From Dyella telluris (GTDB lineage: Bacteria; Pseudomonadota; Gammaproteobacteria; Xanthomonadales; Rhodanobacteraceae): 64,000 bases of DNA. Location: positions 1,860,001 through 1,924,000 of the forward strand of contig NZ_CP060412.1 of NCBI RefSeq assembly GCF_014297575.1, read 5' to 3'. The translations under genes and the position numbers were made by a program. This document shows, one piece after another, positions 8,598 through 17,031 of the stretch. The notes beneath the pieces were generated by a model. That model was not told where the DNA came from. It made no database searches and was given only the letters and a program-made list of their open reading frames with translations. Positions within the stretch are counted from its first letter, which is position 1, and every line of letters begins with the position of its first letter.

Positions 8598-9641
8598 ATG
8601 AACCGGCGCGGCCTTTCACTGGCATGGGTGGCGTGGCTGGCCATGGCCGCACCCGCACAGGACGCGCCCACCGGCCTGATCAACGACGCGGTGTTCTCGC
8701 AGTACGCCATCGTCGCGAGCAGCGCGGAGCTGGCGCGTCGCCTCGTCACGCCGCTCAATGCATGGCGCCTGCACCAGCGCGTTGCGGCCACCGGCAGCCG
8801 CATCGCCGAGCAACCCGTGGATCTCGCCCACGAACGCTTTGCGCTGTACGTACCCGCTGCTGCGCCGCCGGACGGCTACGCGCTGCTGGTCTTCGTGCCG
8901 CCATGGAACGAGGCCAGGGTGCCGGCCACCTGGACGGCTGCACTGGAGCGCCACGGCATGATCCTGGTCACGGCGGCCGGCATTGGCAACGACGCCAGCG
9001 TGCTCGATCGCCGCGAGCCGGTGGCCTTGCTTGCCGCCACCAATGTCTTGGCGCGCTACCACCTGAATCCGCAGCGCGTGTATGTCGGCGGTTTTTCCGG
9101 CGGTTCGCGCGTCGCCCTGCGCCTGGCACTGGGCTATGCCGATCTGTTTCATGGCGTGCTGCTCGATGCCGGCAGCGACGACGTGGGGCGCACAATCCCG
9201 TTGCCGCCACCCGCCCTGCTCGAACAGTTCCAGACAGGCTCGCGCGTGGTTTACCTCACTGGGCAGCAGGACACTGCCCACGCGGACAAGGACCGGCAGA
9301 GCCGCCAGTCGTTGCGCGATGCCTGCATCGCCGATGTCGACATGCGCACCATGCCGGGCACTGGCCATGACCTTGCCGATGCCGCCGCACTGGATCGCGC
9401 GCTGACGTCGCTGGAAACGCAGCACGCGCCCGATAGCGGCTGGCTCGATGCCTGCCGCGCGCGAATGACCGGCGACATCGCCACAAGACTGGCAAAGGTG
9501 GGCGCCCTGGTCGACGCGGGCCACATCGAAGACGCTGGAAAACAGCTCGACGAACTCGACCTGCGTTATGGCGGACTGGCCGCGCCCCGCAGCGTGGAAA
9601 TGGCGACGCGGCTGCAGCAGGCCGCGTCGCCCCGGCCTTAG
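8598..9641 (+). CDS. Secreted alpha/beta hydrolase, depolymerase-like
   Basis: 347 residues with an N-terminal signal peptide (MNRRGLSLAWVAWLAMAAPAQ). Central features resemble LpqC/PHB-depolymerase-type esterases: YALLVFVPPWNEARVP, an ARYHLNPQRVYVGGFSGGSRVALRLAL elbow with Gly-Phe-Ser-Gly-Gly, and a late GTGHDLAD that could carry the histidine. The C-terminal 60 residues form an extra helical segment. The gene diverges from the alkaline phosphatase and overlaps the DUF2252 gene tail-to-tail by four bases. Substrate is not identifiable. Confidence 0.7.
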   Translation: MNRRGLSLAWVAWLAMAAPAQDAPTGLINDAVFSQYAIVASSAELARRLVTPLNAWRLHQRVAATGSRIAEQPVDLAHERFALYVPAAAPPDGYALLVFVPPWNEARVPATWTAALERHGMILVTAAGIGNDASVLDRREPVALLAATNVLARYHLNPQRVYVGGFSGGSRVALRLALGYADLFHGVLLDAGSDDVGRTIPLPPPALLEQFQTGSRVVYLTGQQDTAHADKDRQSRQSLRDACIADVDMRTMPGTGHDLADAAALDRALTSLETQHAPDSGWLDACRARMTGDIATRLAKVGALVDAGHIEDAGKQLDELDLRYGGLAAPRSVEMATRLQQAASPRP

Positions 9642-11110
9642 CCCAGCGTGGCCGCCTCAAGACGACCCGCACGTACGGCCTTCACCAGCGCGGCGTGATC
9701 GCGCTCGTTCTGCTGGGCGTAGGCCACCGAGAACGAGGTGATCGCATCGGCAAAGGCGTCACTCTTGCCGAGGTAGGCCGACAACAGCACGGCATCGCCC
9801 GAGCGCGCGTGCGCGCGGGCCAGCGCGTGCGCGCACAAGCGGCCATAACGGCGCAGGTTGGGCACGCGCATGACCTCCACCTGTGGCGACACCTTGGCGT
9901 CGCGCAGCTGGCGCACATAGAACTGGCGCTGCGGGCCCTGCGTCCAGCCGAGAAACATGTCGCTGGCCGACTGCATCAAGCGCTGGCCAGCCACCACGCG
10001 CTGGCCCTGGTGCTTGTACAGGCTGGTGCCCACGAACGGCTCGATCACCGACTGGCGCGCCTCCTTGAACTGCAGGAACAGCGGATCGCCATTGCCCGAT
10101 ACGAGCAGGATGATGCCGCAATACGTGCCGACGCTGCCCACGCCCACCACCTTCACCGCCATGTCCACCGGATCGAAGCGATCGAGCAGCACGCGACGCT
10201 CCGGCTGCAGGGTGTCGCGGTAGTGATCGAACGCCAGCTGGCGCTCCTCCAGCGATACATGGTTGCGCAGGTCTTCGTCGTGATAGATCAGCGGCGGCTC
10301 GTCATGGATGCGCGGCGGTGAGCCACCCGCCACCGTGAGCTTGATGAATTCCTTGGTATGCGCGGTGTACTCCACGGCCTTGCGCACGCTTTTGTTGCTC
10401 AGCTTTTTCAGATCTTCGTCCTGCATGCGATCGATGATGTCCTGCAGGTCGATGTGGTCATACCACGCATCGAGCAGCGGCATCTCGGCATAGCCGGCAA
10501 GGTTTTCCCGATAGGCGTCGGCCGCCGCCCAGGCGATCTCCTTCGCGTCATCGGCATCGAAGCCGTTGGACTGCGCCGCCACCACCAGGCTGGCGCACAG
10601 GCGCTTGACGTCCCACTCCCACGGACCAATGGTGGTCTCGTCGAAATCGTTGATGTCGAACACGAGCTTGCGCTCGGGCGTGGCGAAGCCGCCGAAGTTG
10701 ACCAGATGGCAGTCGCCGCAGATCTGCAGGTGGATACCGGTGCTCACCGTGGTGGCAAGGTCGCCCGCCATGATCGCCGCCGCACCGCGATAGAAGGCAA
10801 ATGGCGAGGCCATCATGCGCGCATTGCGGATGGGCACCAGTGCCGGCACGCGCCCTTTCGATGTTTCGATAAGCACGTCCACGGGATCGAAGCGGTTCTT
10901 CGGCGCCTTCCAGCCCCCCAGCGACTTGCGCGATACCTTCTCGCGCAGCACACGCGCCACTTCCTGCCGTTCCGCGGGGCTCCTGAGCAGCGTCGCCTGA
11001 GAAAGAGGACCCGGCCCCTGTGGGGACCGCGCGTGCGGCGATGCCTTTTCGCTGCCCTTGGATGGCCTGCGGGTTACGCGGGGCGCCTGCTCGTCGGTTG
11101 TCTTCGCCAT
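9638..11110 (-). CDS. DUF2252 family protein
   Basis: 490-residue cytoplasmic protein of the DUF2252 family, whose biochemical role is not established. It has a basic N-terminus (KTTDEQAPRVTRRPSKGSEK). Hallmarks are FAFYRGAAAIMAGDLA, HLQICGDCHLVNFGGFATPE, LVFDINDFDETTIGPWEWDVKR and LFLQFKEARQSV. The GDxHxxNFG and DxNDFDE arrangement resembles the catalytic and metal-binding parts of aminoglycoside-phosphotransferase/kinase folds, so a kinase-like fold is plausible. AGGTGG precedes the ATG at 11108-11110. Confidence 0.9.
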   Translation of the reverse strand: MAKTTDEQAPRVTRRPSKGSEKASPHARSPQGPGPLSQATLLRSPAERQEVARVLREKVSRKSLGGWKAPKNRFDPVDVLIETSKGRVPALVPIRNARMMASPFAFYRGAAAIMAGDLATTVSTGIHLQICGDCHLVNFGGFATPERKLVFDINDFDETTIGPWEWDVKRLCASLVVAAQSNGFDADDAKEIAWAAADAYRENLAGYAEMPLLDAWYDHIDLQDIIDRMQDEDLKKLSNKSVRKAVEYTAHTKEFIKLTVAGGSPPRIHDEPPLIYHDEDLRNHVSLEERQLAFDHYRDTLQPERRVLLDRFDPVDMAVKVVGVGSVGTYCGIILLVSGNGDPLFLQFKEARQSVIEPFVGTSLYKHQGQRVVAGQRLMQSASDMFLGWTQGPQRQFYVRQLRDAKVSPQVEVMRVPNLRRYGRLCAHALARAHARSGDAVLLSAYLGKSDAFADAITSFSVAYAQQNERDHAALVKAVRAGRLEAATLG

Positions 11111-11239
11111 GGTTCCACCTTGCGTAGGGGCACCGGAGTGCCCGTGGGGTCACATCAGCGATTCATTTGACGCCTGCGCCCGCCAAAGGGGAACAGAAAA
11201 ACTACCTACGTCCGCAAGCGGCGCATGGCGTGCCGAGGG

Positions 11240-12040
11240 TTAGTCGCTCAGCGTTTCATGGCTGGCGACTTCGCCCTGCTTCCAGTAGCTGGACGCCTTA
11301 ATGCGCTGCCGGTCCATGCCGTGCACGTCGATCAGCCGCTGGCGCACCTTGCGGATGCTGGCGTACTCGCCGGCGGCCCAGGCGAAACCGTCACCCTCGG
11401 GCAGGGTGAGGCGTTCCACGGCTTCGGGCAGGCCGCCGTCACCGGCGTCGCGCTGCAGCCAGGTCAGGCGGGCCTCGGCCCGGGTGGAGATCGCGAACCT
11501 GGCGTCGGCGCTATCCACTTCGATGATGGCGACGATGCGCTCGCCGGGCGCGGCTTCTTCCAGGCGGCGCGCGATGGCCGGCAGGGCCGTTTCGTCGCCC
11601 AGCAGCAGATACCAGTCCTGACCTTCCGGAAGGATGGCCGAACCGCGCGGGCCGCCCAGGCCCAGCACGTCGCCTACCGCGGCGCCACGCGCCCAGGACA
11701 CGGCCGGACCTTCGCCGTGCAGCACGAACTCGATGTCCAGCTCGTTGGCATCGCGGTCATACCGGCGGGGCGTGTAGTCACGGCTGGGCGGGCGCGGCAA
11801 CGATGGGTCGAACGCGATGCCCTGCTCCGTCACCTTGGGCAGGCGGGGGCGGGATTCGCCGGGCGCGGGGAAAAACAGCTTCACGTGGTCATCGAACGAC
11901 GCGGAGACGAAATCGGACAGGTCGCCGGTCAGGGTGACGCGCAGCAGGCGCGGGGACGTGAGCGCCAGCCGCTTCACGGTCAGCTCGCGCATTTTCAGGG
12001 GATGGCGCACGCGCCGGATCTCGGGGGAAGTCGGGGACAT
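11240..12040 (-). CDS. Siderophore-interacting protein (FAD ferric reductase family)
   Basis: ViuB/YqjH-type cytoplasmic flavoprotein that reduces ferric siderophores to release iron. The start ATG at 12038-12040 has GAGG upstream; an ATG at 12107-12109 would overlap the divergent regulator's control region and is less likely. The 266-residue product shows the FAD-binding segment SRDYTPRRYDRDANELDIEFVLHG with GPAVSWARGAAVGDVLGLGGPRGS. The NAD(P)H-binding part has WYLLLGDETALPAIARRLEE and FAWAAGEYASIRKVR, ending SYWKQGE. All are typical of the family. Control by the adjacent MarR protein is inferred. Confidence 0.9.
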   Translation of the reverse strand: MSPTSPEIRRVRHPLKMRELTVKRLALTSPRLLRVTLTGDLSDFVSASFDDHVKLFFPAPGESRPRLPKVTEQGIAFDPSLPRPPSRDYTPRRYDRDANELDIEFVLHGEGPAVSWARGAAVGDVLGLGGPRGSAILPEGQDWYLLLGDETALPAIARRLEEAAPGERIVAIIEVDSADARFAISTRAEARLTWLQRDAGDGGLPEAVERLTLPEGDGFAWAAGEYASIRKVRQRLIDVHGMDRQRIKASSYWKQGEVASHETLSD

Positions 12041-12096
12041 TGGGGGCCTCGCTGGTCGCGGCGTGGTTGCGCCGCTATAATGGATGCAACTCATAG

Positions 12097-12108
12097 TGAG
12101 CTTGCTCA
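12097..12108. promoter_or_regulatory. MarR-type operator between siderophore protein and regulator
   Basis: Inverted repeat TGAGC-TT-GCTCA located 11 bases before the MarR start codon, in the divergent gap. A TATAAT at 12076-12081 lies just beside it and could be the regulator's -10 element. A dyad this close to both promoters is the expected position for MarR autorepression and control of the divergent gene. Confidence 0.5.
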
Positions 12109-12118
12109 ATACTTTTCC

Positions 12119-12556
12119 ATGACCACCGTCCGCAAGTCAACCACCGTCGAGCTGGCCGACGCCTTCCTCGCCCTGCACCACCTGGTGCGCAAGCACGTCG
12201 ATGCCGCCATGACGGCGGCCGGGCTGTCACTGTCGCAATCCAAGCTGCTGGCCCTGGTGGCCCGGCTGGCCCCCTGCCGTCCGAGCGACATCGCCACGCA
12301 GATGGGCTACGCACCGCGCACGGTCACCACGGCGCTGGACGCGCTGGAAGAAAACGGCTGGATCGAACGCACGCCGCATCCCACCGACCGGCGCGCCCAA
12401 CTGGTGACGATCACCGCCGCGGGCCAGGCAAAGCTGGACGAAGTGCAGGGCCCCAAGCGCCACGCCGTCGAGCAGTTGTTCGGCGTGCTCAACGCCCAGG
12501 AGCAGAAGCAGCTGCGTGAACTGATGGACCGCGTGCGCGAACGCGACGGCGCCTGA
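12119..12556 (+). CDS. MarR family transcriptional regulator
   Basis: 145-residue winged-helix regulator. The ATG at 12119-12121 starts MTTVRKSTTVELADAFLALHH. The core is LSLSQSKLLALVARLAPCRPSDIATQMGYAPRTVTTALDALEENGWIER followed by the wing HPTDRRAQLVTITAAGQ, the standard MarR helix-turn-helix and beta wing. The dimerisation helices lie at both ends. Divergence from the siderophore-interacting protein gene, with a dyad in the 78-base gap, suggests local iron- or oxidant-linked control; the effector is unknown. Confidence 0.9.
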   Translation: MTTVRKSTTVELADAFLALHHLVRKHVDAAMTAAGLSLSQSKLLALVARLAPCRPSDIATQMGYAPRTVTTALDALEENGWIERTPHPTDRRAQLVTITAAGQAKLDEVQGPKRHAVEQLFGVLNAQEQKQLRELMDRVRERDGA

Positions 12557-12558
12557 CG

Positions 12559-13104
12559 CTAGTTCAGCGGCGCGGTGATCACCAGCTTGTCCACGTCATA
12601 GCCGCGTTCAGCCGCATGCCGGCGCAAGGCCTCGAACTGCGTGCGCGACATGTCCGGCTCGCGCGACAACACCCATAGATAGCGCCTGCTCGGGCTGCCA
12701 ACCACCGCCCAGCGATAGCCGGGATCCAGCTCCACCACCCAGTAGTCCGCCCAGACCCAGGGCAACCACGCCAGCCACGCCGGCGCGAAGCGTACTTCCA
12801 GCGCACCGGCGGGCCCACGCGTGGTGCGGGCCACGCCGTCGGATGCATCCATGCCACCGCCTTTGGTGCGGCAGGCGTTGTGCACACGCACCTGACCATC
12901 GGGTAGTTCGCTGTAGGTCGCGGTGATGTGATCCACGCACTGGCGCTGGAAGAACATCGGCAGATGCGCGATCTCGTGCCACACGCCCAGATAGCGCTTC
13001 AGGTCAAGCTGCTTCACCGGTTCGTTGGCCAGCGACTGGGCATGCGCGGCGGAAACGCCCAGCATTGCGCCCAACAACCACCACGCCTTTCGACGATGCG
13101 CCAT
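12559..13104 (-). CDS. blc: Lipocalin family protein
   Basis: 181-residue exported bacterial lipocalin (Blc-like), thought to bind lipids or fatty acids at the envelope. The start at 13102-13104 has GGGAGC upstream and opens a signal peptide (MAHRRKAWWLLGAMLGVSAAHA). No lipobox cysteine follows, so it is probably periplasmic rather than outer-membrane anchored. Conserved lipocalin motifs are LDLKRYLGVWHEIAHLP (GxW) and YWVVELDPGYRWAVVGSPSRRYLWVLSR. The gene converges on marR with a 2-base gap. Confidence 0.88.
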   Translation of the reverse strand: MAHRRKAWWLLGAMLGVSAAHAQSLANEPVKQLDLKRYLGVWHEIAHLPMFFQRQCVDHITATYSELPDGQVRVHNACRTKGGGMDASDGVARTTRGPAGALEVRFAPAWLAWLPWVWADYWVVELDPGYRWAVVGSPSRRYLWVLSREPDMSRTQFEALRRHAAERGYDVDKLVITAPLN

Positions 13105-13163
13105 GCTCTGCTCCCATGAATGCACCTGACGACCAGTGTGATCGGGGGGTGTCACGCGCACGC

Positions 13164-13195
13164 AAAAAGGGGGTGACGAAAGCGTCACCCCCTTT
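13164..13195 (-). terminator. Intrinsic terminator after the hsp20 gene
   Basis: Perfect stem AAAGGGGGTGACG (13166-13178) with a 4-base loop and its full complement (13183-13195). On the minus strand the stem runs into a T run. It lies 30 bases past the small heat-shock gene stop and upstream of the lipocalin promoter, so it separates the two units. Confidence 0.85.
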
Positions 13196-13225
13196 CACTT
13201 GCGTGAGCGTCGTAGCGCCTTTCGT

Positions 13226-13687
13226 TCAGGCGGCCTGACTCTGAATGGTCGTCGCCGACGGTGTGGCCTGCGCACCGATCTCGACGCGACGCAGCTTGTA
13301 CGCCTCGGGAATCTCGCGCTTGAGTTCAAGCACCAGCAAGCCGTTTTCCATGCTCGCACCGGTGACCAGCATGTGGTCGGCCAGTTCGAAACGGCGGTTG
13401 AAGGGGCGGTTGGCGATGCCACGATGCAGCACTTCGCCTTCCTGCTCGCCCTTGCGCTCGCCGCTGACGGTGAGCATGTTGCCCTGCACGGTGATGTTGA
13501 TGTCTTCGCGACCGAACCCCGCCACCGCCATGGTGATGCGGTACTTGTCTTCGCTCAGCTTGACGGAATCGAACGGCGGCCAGTTGTCGTTCGTCTGCGT
13601 GCGGGCGGCCGCCTCGAGCAGGTCGAACACGCGGTCATAGCCGATGCTGGAACGGTGCAGCGGCGAAAAATCCAGGACAGTACGCAT
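13226..13687 (-). CDS. ibpA: Small heat-shock protein, Hsp20/alpha-crystallin (IbpA-like)
   Basis: 153-residue ATP-independent chaperone that binds unfolding proteins. Start MRTVLDFSPLHRSSIGYDRVFDLLE is typical of IbpA, with GGAG 9 bases upstream. The alpha-crystallin domain runs from about residue 38 (PFDSVKLSEDKYRITMAVAGF) to 130. It includes the C-terminal signature GMLVLELKREIPE-type strand (here GLLVLELKREIPEAYKLRRVEI). The usual short I-x-I tail motif is not obvious; the tail is Ala/Thr/Gln-rich. Upstream lie a sigma-32-like promoter and a ROSE-like hairpin over the ribosome-binding site. Confidence 0.93.
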   Translation of the reverse strand: MRTVLDFSPLHRSSIGYDRVFDLLEAAARTQTNDNWPPFDSVKLSEDKYRITMAVAGFGREDINITVQGNMLTVSGERKGEQEGEVLHRGIANRPFNRRFELADHMLVTGASMENGLLVLELKREIPEAYKLRRVEIGAQATPSATTIQSQAA

Positions 13688-13688
13688 A

Positions 13689-13715
13689 ACCCTTATCTCC
13701 ATTGAGCAAGAAGGT
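13689..13715 (-). promoter_or_regulatory. ROSE-like RNA thermometer candidate covering the hsp20 Shine-Dalgarno
   Basis: In the transcript, ACCUUCUUGCUC folds back over an AAUG loop onto GAGAUAAGGGU, which contains the ribosome-binding site. Pairing is interrupted by a bulged G in UUGCU, a U-U and a C-A mismatch. ROSE elements of small heat-shock genes are known for this CUUGCU motif opposite the Shine-Dalgarno and for such non-canonical pairs. Two further GC-rich hairpins lie upstream in the leader. The fold was made by eye. Confidence 0.6.
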
Positions 13716-13769
13716 AGACGCCGCGCGACATGCAGCGGCGCACCGGCCCCGAAGCGACCGGTGACGGGG

Positions 13770-13797
13770 AAATGTGGATGCGCCGGATTGATTCAAG
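13770..13797 (-). promoter_or_regulatory. Sigma-32-like heat-shock promoter for hsp20
   Basis: On the minus strand CTTGAA (13797-13792), a 14-base spacer, then CCACATTT (13777-13770). This matches the heat-shock consensus CTTGAA / CCCCATNT with one mismatch in the -10. It is placed about 80 bases upstream of the start codon, leaving room for the thermometer leader. The remaining gap to 13703-14011 shows no gene. Confidence 0.65.
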
Positions 13798-14011
13798 TCG
13801 CCGTCGTCAGGCGCCGTTTAGCCATCCAAAAAAATCCGGTGGCGCGCTTGAAGTGCTCCGGCCGGGCCCCATGGGACGCCCCGGTTCGCATCTCAAGCCC
13901 CCCCTTGGCGGACCCGGTCTTTTCGTTTCCGGAAAGGATGCTTCACCGCCCAGCCTGATTCCGCCGTCACGGCGCGATCGCTAAGGTGAGGCCTCCTTTC
14001 GGAGAACCGCC

Positions 14012-14557
14012 ATGGCACGCCGTCACCTCGTTGCTCCCCTGCTCGCCGCCTCCCTTGCCGCCACTCCGCTGGCCCCGGCCAAGGCCGCCGATGCCGCGCT
14101 GGTGAAGCCCGGCACACTCGTCGTGGACGCCAGCCTGCCTGCCGCCGTGGCGAGCGCCAATGAACTGGCCGCCCGTCGCTACGACACCTTCTGGAACACC
14201 GGCGACGAGGCGCTGGCCAGGGCGGCGCTGTCACCGCAGTTCGTCGACCGCACGCCGCCCCCGGGACGCGCCCAGGGCCCGGAGGGTCCGCTGCAGGCAT
14301 CGAAGGCCTTCCGCCAGGCGGTACCCGACCTCAGTTGCGCAGTGGACCAAATGCTGGTGGTCGGCGACCGGGTGGTATCGCACCTGCATTTCGCCGGCCA
14401 TTTCACCGGCACCTTCCACGGCGTACAGGGCAAGGGGCAGGCCATCGACTTCATCGCCACGGATATCTACCGCGTGCAGGACGGCCGCATCGTCGAGAAC
14501 TGGCACCTGGAAGACAATCTCACCCTGCTCAAACAGCTCGGCGCGATCAAGGAGTGA
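14012..14557 (+). CDS. Exported SnoaL-like (NTF2-fold) protein
   Basis: 181 residues, signal peptide ending near residue 26 (APAKA), then a cone-shaped NTF2/SnoaL ester-cyclase-type domain. Features are ELAARRYDTFWNTGDEALARAALSPQFVDRTPPPG, the FRQAVPDLSCAVDQMLVVGDRVVSHLHFAGHFTG core and DIYRVQDGRIVENWHLEDNLTLLKQLG. GGAGAA lies 6 bases before the ATG. Reaction unknown; the family binds small hydrophobic molecules. The gene ends 15 bases before a convergent GFA gene. Confidence 0.75.
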   Translation: MARRHLVAPLLAASLAATPLAPAKAADAALVKPGTLVVDASLPAAVASANELAARRYDTFWNTGDEALARAALSPQFVDRTPPPGRAQGPEGPLQASKAFRQAVPDLSCAVDQMLVVGDRVVSHLHFAGHFTGTFHGVQGKGQAIDFIATDIYRVQDGRIVENWHLEDNLTLLKQLGAIKE

Positions 14558-14572
14558 TCGCCGGGCGACGCG

Positions 14573-14977
14573 TCAGTCCGGGTCCGTCCCGTGGCGCGTG
14601 ATGCACTCGGGCAGGCGCACCCATGGATGCCGGCGTTTGTCGTACACCGAGTCCTCCGGTGGCGGAAACGAGGGATCGGCAAAGGCGCCCACCGCTACGG
14701 ATACGCGCCCTTGCACGCCTTCTTCGGTGTGGAACACGTTGCTGCCGCAGATGGGACAGAATCGGAAGCGGAATTGCGAGCCATGGTCGCCGGTGCGCAC
14801 GAATTCCGTGGACTGCCCGGTAACCTCATACGGCGCGGCAAACGCTGCCAGCGCAGCGAACACGCTGCCCGTGCGCTGCTGGCAGGCCAGGCAATGGCAG
14901 ACGCCGATACCCAGGGGGTCGCCGTGCACTTCGATCTGCAACTGGCCGCAATAACAGGATGCCGTTCTGCTGGACAT
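14573..14977 (-). CDS. GFA/CENP-V family zinc protein
   Basis: 134-residue member of the family named for glutathione-dependent formaldehyde-activating enzyme. Zinc ligands are visible in ASCYCGQLQIE, CHCLACQQRTGSVFA and RFCPICGSNVFHTEEG. GGAGG precedes the ATG at 14975-14977. The activity of most members, including true formaldehyde-glutathione chemistry, is uncertain, so the name should not be read as function. Confidence 0.88.
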   Translation of the reverse strand: MSSRTASCYCGQLQIEVHGDPLGIGVCHCLACQQRTGSVFAALAAFAAPYEVTGQSTEFVRTGDHGSQFRFRFCPICGSNVFHTEEGVQGRVSVAVGAFADPSFPPPEDSVYDKRRHPWVRLPECITRHGTDPD

Positions 14978-15003
14978 GGAAACCTCCGGGGAGATCGTGA
15001 ATG

Positions 15004-15867
15004 TCAGGGCTTGCCGGCCGCGCCCTCGCCGTCGACCAGCTGGCGAACGCGCAGCGCGTCCTCCGGTGTAGCCGGGCTGTACACCACCATGCTCAGCCCC
15101 GGCGGCTCAGTGACCGCGAACACCGAGTAGTCGAGCGCGATGGGCCCAACGAGTGGGTGACGCATGTGCTTGGTGCCTTCGCCGTACCGGCGCACGTCGT
15201 GGTCGCGCCACATGGCGGCGAAATCCGCGCTCTGCTCGCACAGCTCCGCCACGAAGGCTTCCACTTCCTTCGTGGCGCCCACGCGCGCCACTTCCGCGCG
15301 GAAGGTCGCCACGATGGCGCGCGCATCGCGCTCCCACTCGGTCATGCGCTCGCGCACCTGCGGATGGCCAAACACCAGGCGCAGCGAGTTGCGCTGTTCC
15401 GGCGGGAACGCGGCGTAGTCGCCCAGCACCTTCGTGGCGGCGTGGTTCCACGCCACGATGTCCCAGCGCACCGTGCGCACGAACGCCGGGCTATAGGTCA
15501 TGGCATCGAGCACGCTTTGCAGGCGCGGAGTGACGCCTTGCGGCGCCTCGTACTTCACCTGCGGCAGGCGATGCTGCGCCAGCAGGAAAAGATGTTCGCG
15601 CTCCACCGGGTCCAGTGCCAGTGCGCGCGCCAGCCGCTCAAGCACATCGGCGGACGGCGAACCGCCGCGCCCCTGCTCCAGCCAGGTGTACCAGGTGGCG
15701 CTGACGTTGGCGCGCTGCGCCACTTCCTCGCGGCGCAGGCCCGGCGTGCGCCGGCGCGAACCTGAAAAGCCGTACGTCACCGGATCCAGCCGCGCGCGAC
15801 GATCCCTGAGGAAGATCCCCAGCGGGTTGTCGTCGTTGCCAGTCATGCTGAATCTGTCAGTGGCCAT
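15004..15867 (-). CDS. XRE-type regulator with MmyB-like ligand domain
   Basis: About 287 residues. An N-terminal helix-turn-helix (FLRDRRARLDPVTYGF then RRTPGLRREEVAQRANVSATWYTWLEQGRGGSPSADVLERLARAL) carries the RRTPGLRREEVA signature of this regulator family. It is followed by a PAS-like MmyB domain (YSPAFVRTVRWDIVAWNHAATKVLGDY through MVVYSPATPEDALRVRQLV). Starts at 15867 or 15846 are both possible; neither has a strong ribosome site. Homologues are thought to sense fatty acids or flavins, with few targets known. Confidence 0.85.
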   Translation of the reverse strand: MATDRFSMTGNDDNPLGIFLRDRRARLDPVTYGFSGSRRRTPGLRREEVAQRANVSATWYTWLEQGRGGSPSADVLERLARALALDPVEREHLFLLAQHRLPQVKYEAPQGVTPRLQSVLDAMTYSPAFVRTVRWDIVAWNHAATKVLGDYAAFPPEQRNSLRLVFGHPQVRERMTEWERDARAIVATFRAEVARVGATKEVEAFVAELCEQSADFAAMWRDHDVRRYGEGTKHMRHPLVGPIALDYSVFAVTEPPGLSMVVYSPATPEDALRVRQLVDGEGAAGKP

Positions 15868-16007
15868 ACCGGTATCACGTCGCGGCTCGCGGCCGTTGCG
15901 CCTTGCCCGGATCACCCGGATCGGTCGATGCACTCATCGACTCTACCATGCGTGTGTCTGGCGCCGGCCGAAGCCGGGTTCTGCTCCCGACGCGTTGAAC
16001 GAAACGC

Positions 16008-16850
16008 TCAGCGCCTGATCGCCAGCACGCCATCCAGCGCCAGGTCCGCCTTGAAGCCCGCCTTCTCCAGTCGCTTCGCCACTTCGCGCGGCACGTCGCG
16101 ATCACTGGTGAGCTTGTTCGGGCTGCCGGTGTAATGGAAAAGTCGGCCGTTACGACGCAGCACCCGCGCAAGATGATCGTAGAACGCCTGCGAATACAGC
16201 TCGCCGGCAATACCGAAACGCGGCGGGTCGTGCAGCAGGGCATCCACCGACGCATCGGCGATCTGCGTGATGGCCTGCGATACGTCACCGTGCGTCAGCT
16301 CCAGCCGCCCACCACTCGCCGGCGAATCCGGATCGGGCGACCACGGGTTGATGGTGCGCAGCCAAAGCACATCGGCGTTCTTTTCGAACGACCGGATGCG
16401 CGCCACGCCAGCCTCCAGGCAACACGCCGCGAAATAGCCCAGGCCACCACAGGTATCGAGCACCACCTTGCCGCGGGGCTCGACCAGCGCCACCTTGCGG
16501 CGCGCATCCTCGAACGGTGACTCCTTCGAGGTCGGCAGCATCTTGATGCCGTCGATCTCGAACGTGGGCGCGTCCCATTCGGTCGGCACCAGCTTGATCA
16601 GCGAGTTGGAGAAACACGACACCGAGGAAAAATCCTCGCCATCCCAGTAATAGATCGTGCGGTCTTTCAGCTTGCCAGGATACGGGTAGGACTGGCCCAG
16701 CCATTGCCATGTATCCGCCTGCAGCGACGCACGGCCGGTGGAGCGGCCAAGATCCATCGAGCCGGACCATTCCTCGCGACCGCCATCGCGCGCGGCGAGC
16801 AGGGCTTCGCCGATCGGGCGCGTGAGCAGGGGGCCGGAATAATGCGACAC
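16008..16850 (-). CDS. SAM-dependent methyltransferase (class I)
   Basis: 280 residues beginning with a GTG codon (SHYSGPLLTRPIGEAL). The Rossmann motif is KVVLDTCGGLGYFAACCLEAG at about residue 128. Acidic strand 2 is IRSFEKN. A catalytic-like LLHDPPRFGIAGELYSQAFYDHLARVL lies near residue 205, and the C-terminus includes GRLFHYTGSPNKL. The DPPR motif resembles RNA or small-molecule methyltransferases of the predicted COG2521 type. An N-terminal beta-rich region of about 100 residues precedes the fold. Substrate unknown. Confidence 0.75.
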   Translation of the reverse strand: MSHYSGPLLTRPIGEALLAARDGGREEWSGSMDLGRSTGRASLQADTWQWLGQSYPYPGKLKDRTIYYWDGEDFSSVSCFSNSLIKLVPTEWDAPTFEIDGIKMLPTSKESPFEDARRKVALVEPRGKVVLDTCGGLGYFAACCLEAGVARIRSFEKNADVLWLRTINPWSPDPDSPASGGRLELTHGDVSQAITQIADASVDALLHDPPRFGIAGELYSQAFYDHLARVLRRNGRLFHYTGSPNKLTSDRDVPREVAKRLEKAGFKADLALDGVLAIRR

Positions 16851-17031
16851 GGCGAGGGATCTCCAGGGACAAGGCCACGCATTTTATGCGCTAACACGGC
16901 GGCATGCCCGGCCCGGGCGGAAGTTCACCGCCCTCGACGGCCTCCGTCGTTGCGGAAAATTTACGCTGACCGCCTTTTCCAGCGTATCGCCTTTACTCCC
17001 CACGGCCGCAGCATGGCGACATCCGCCCCAC

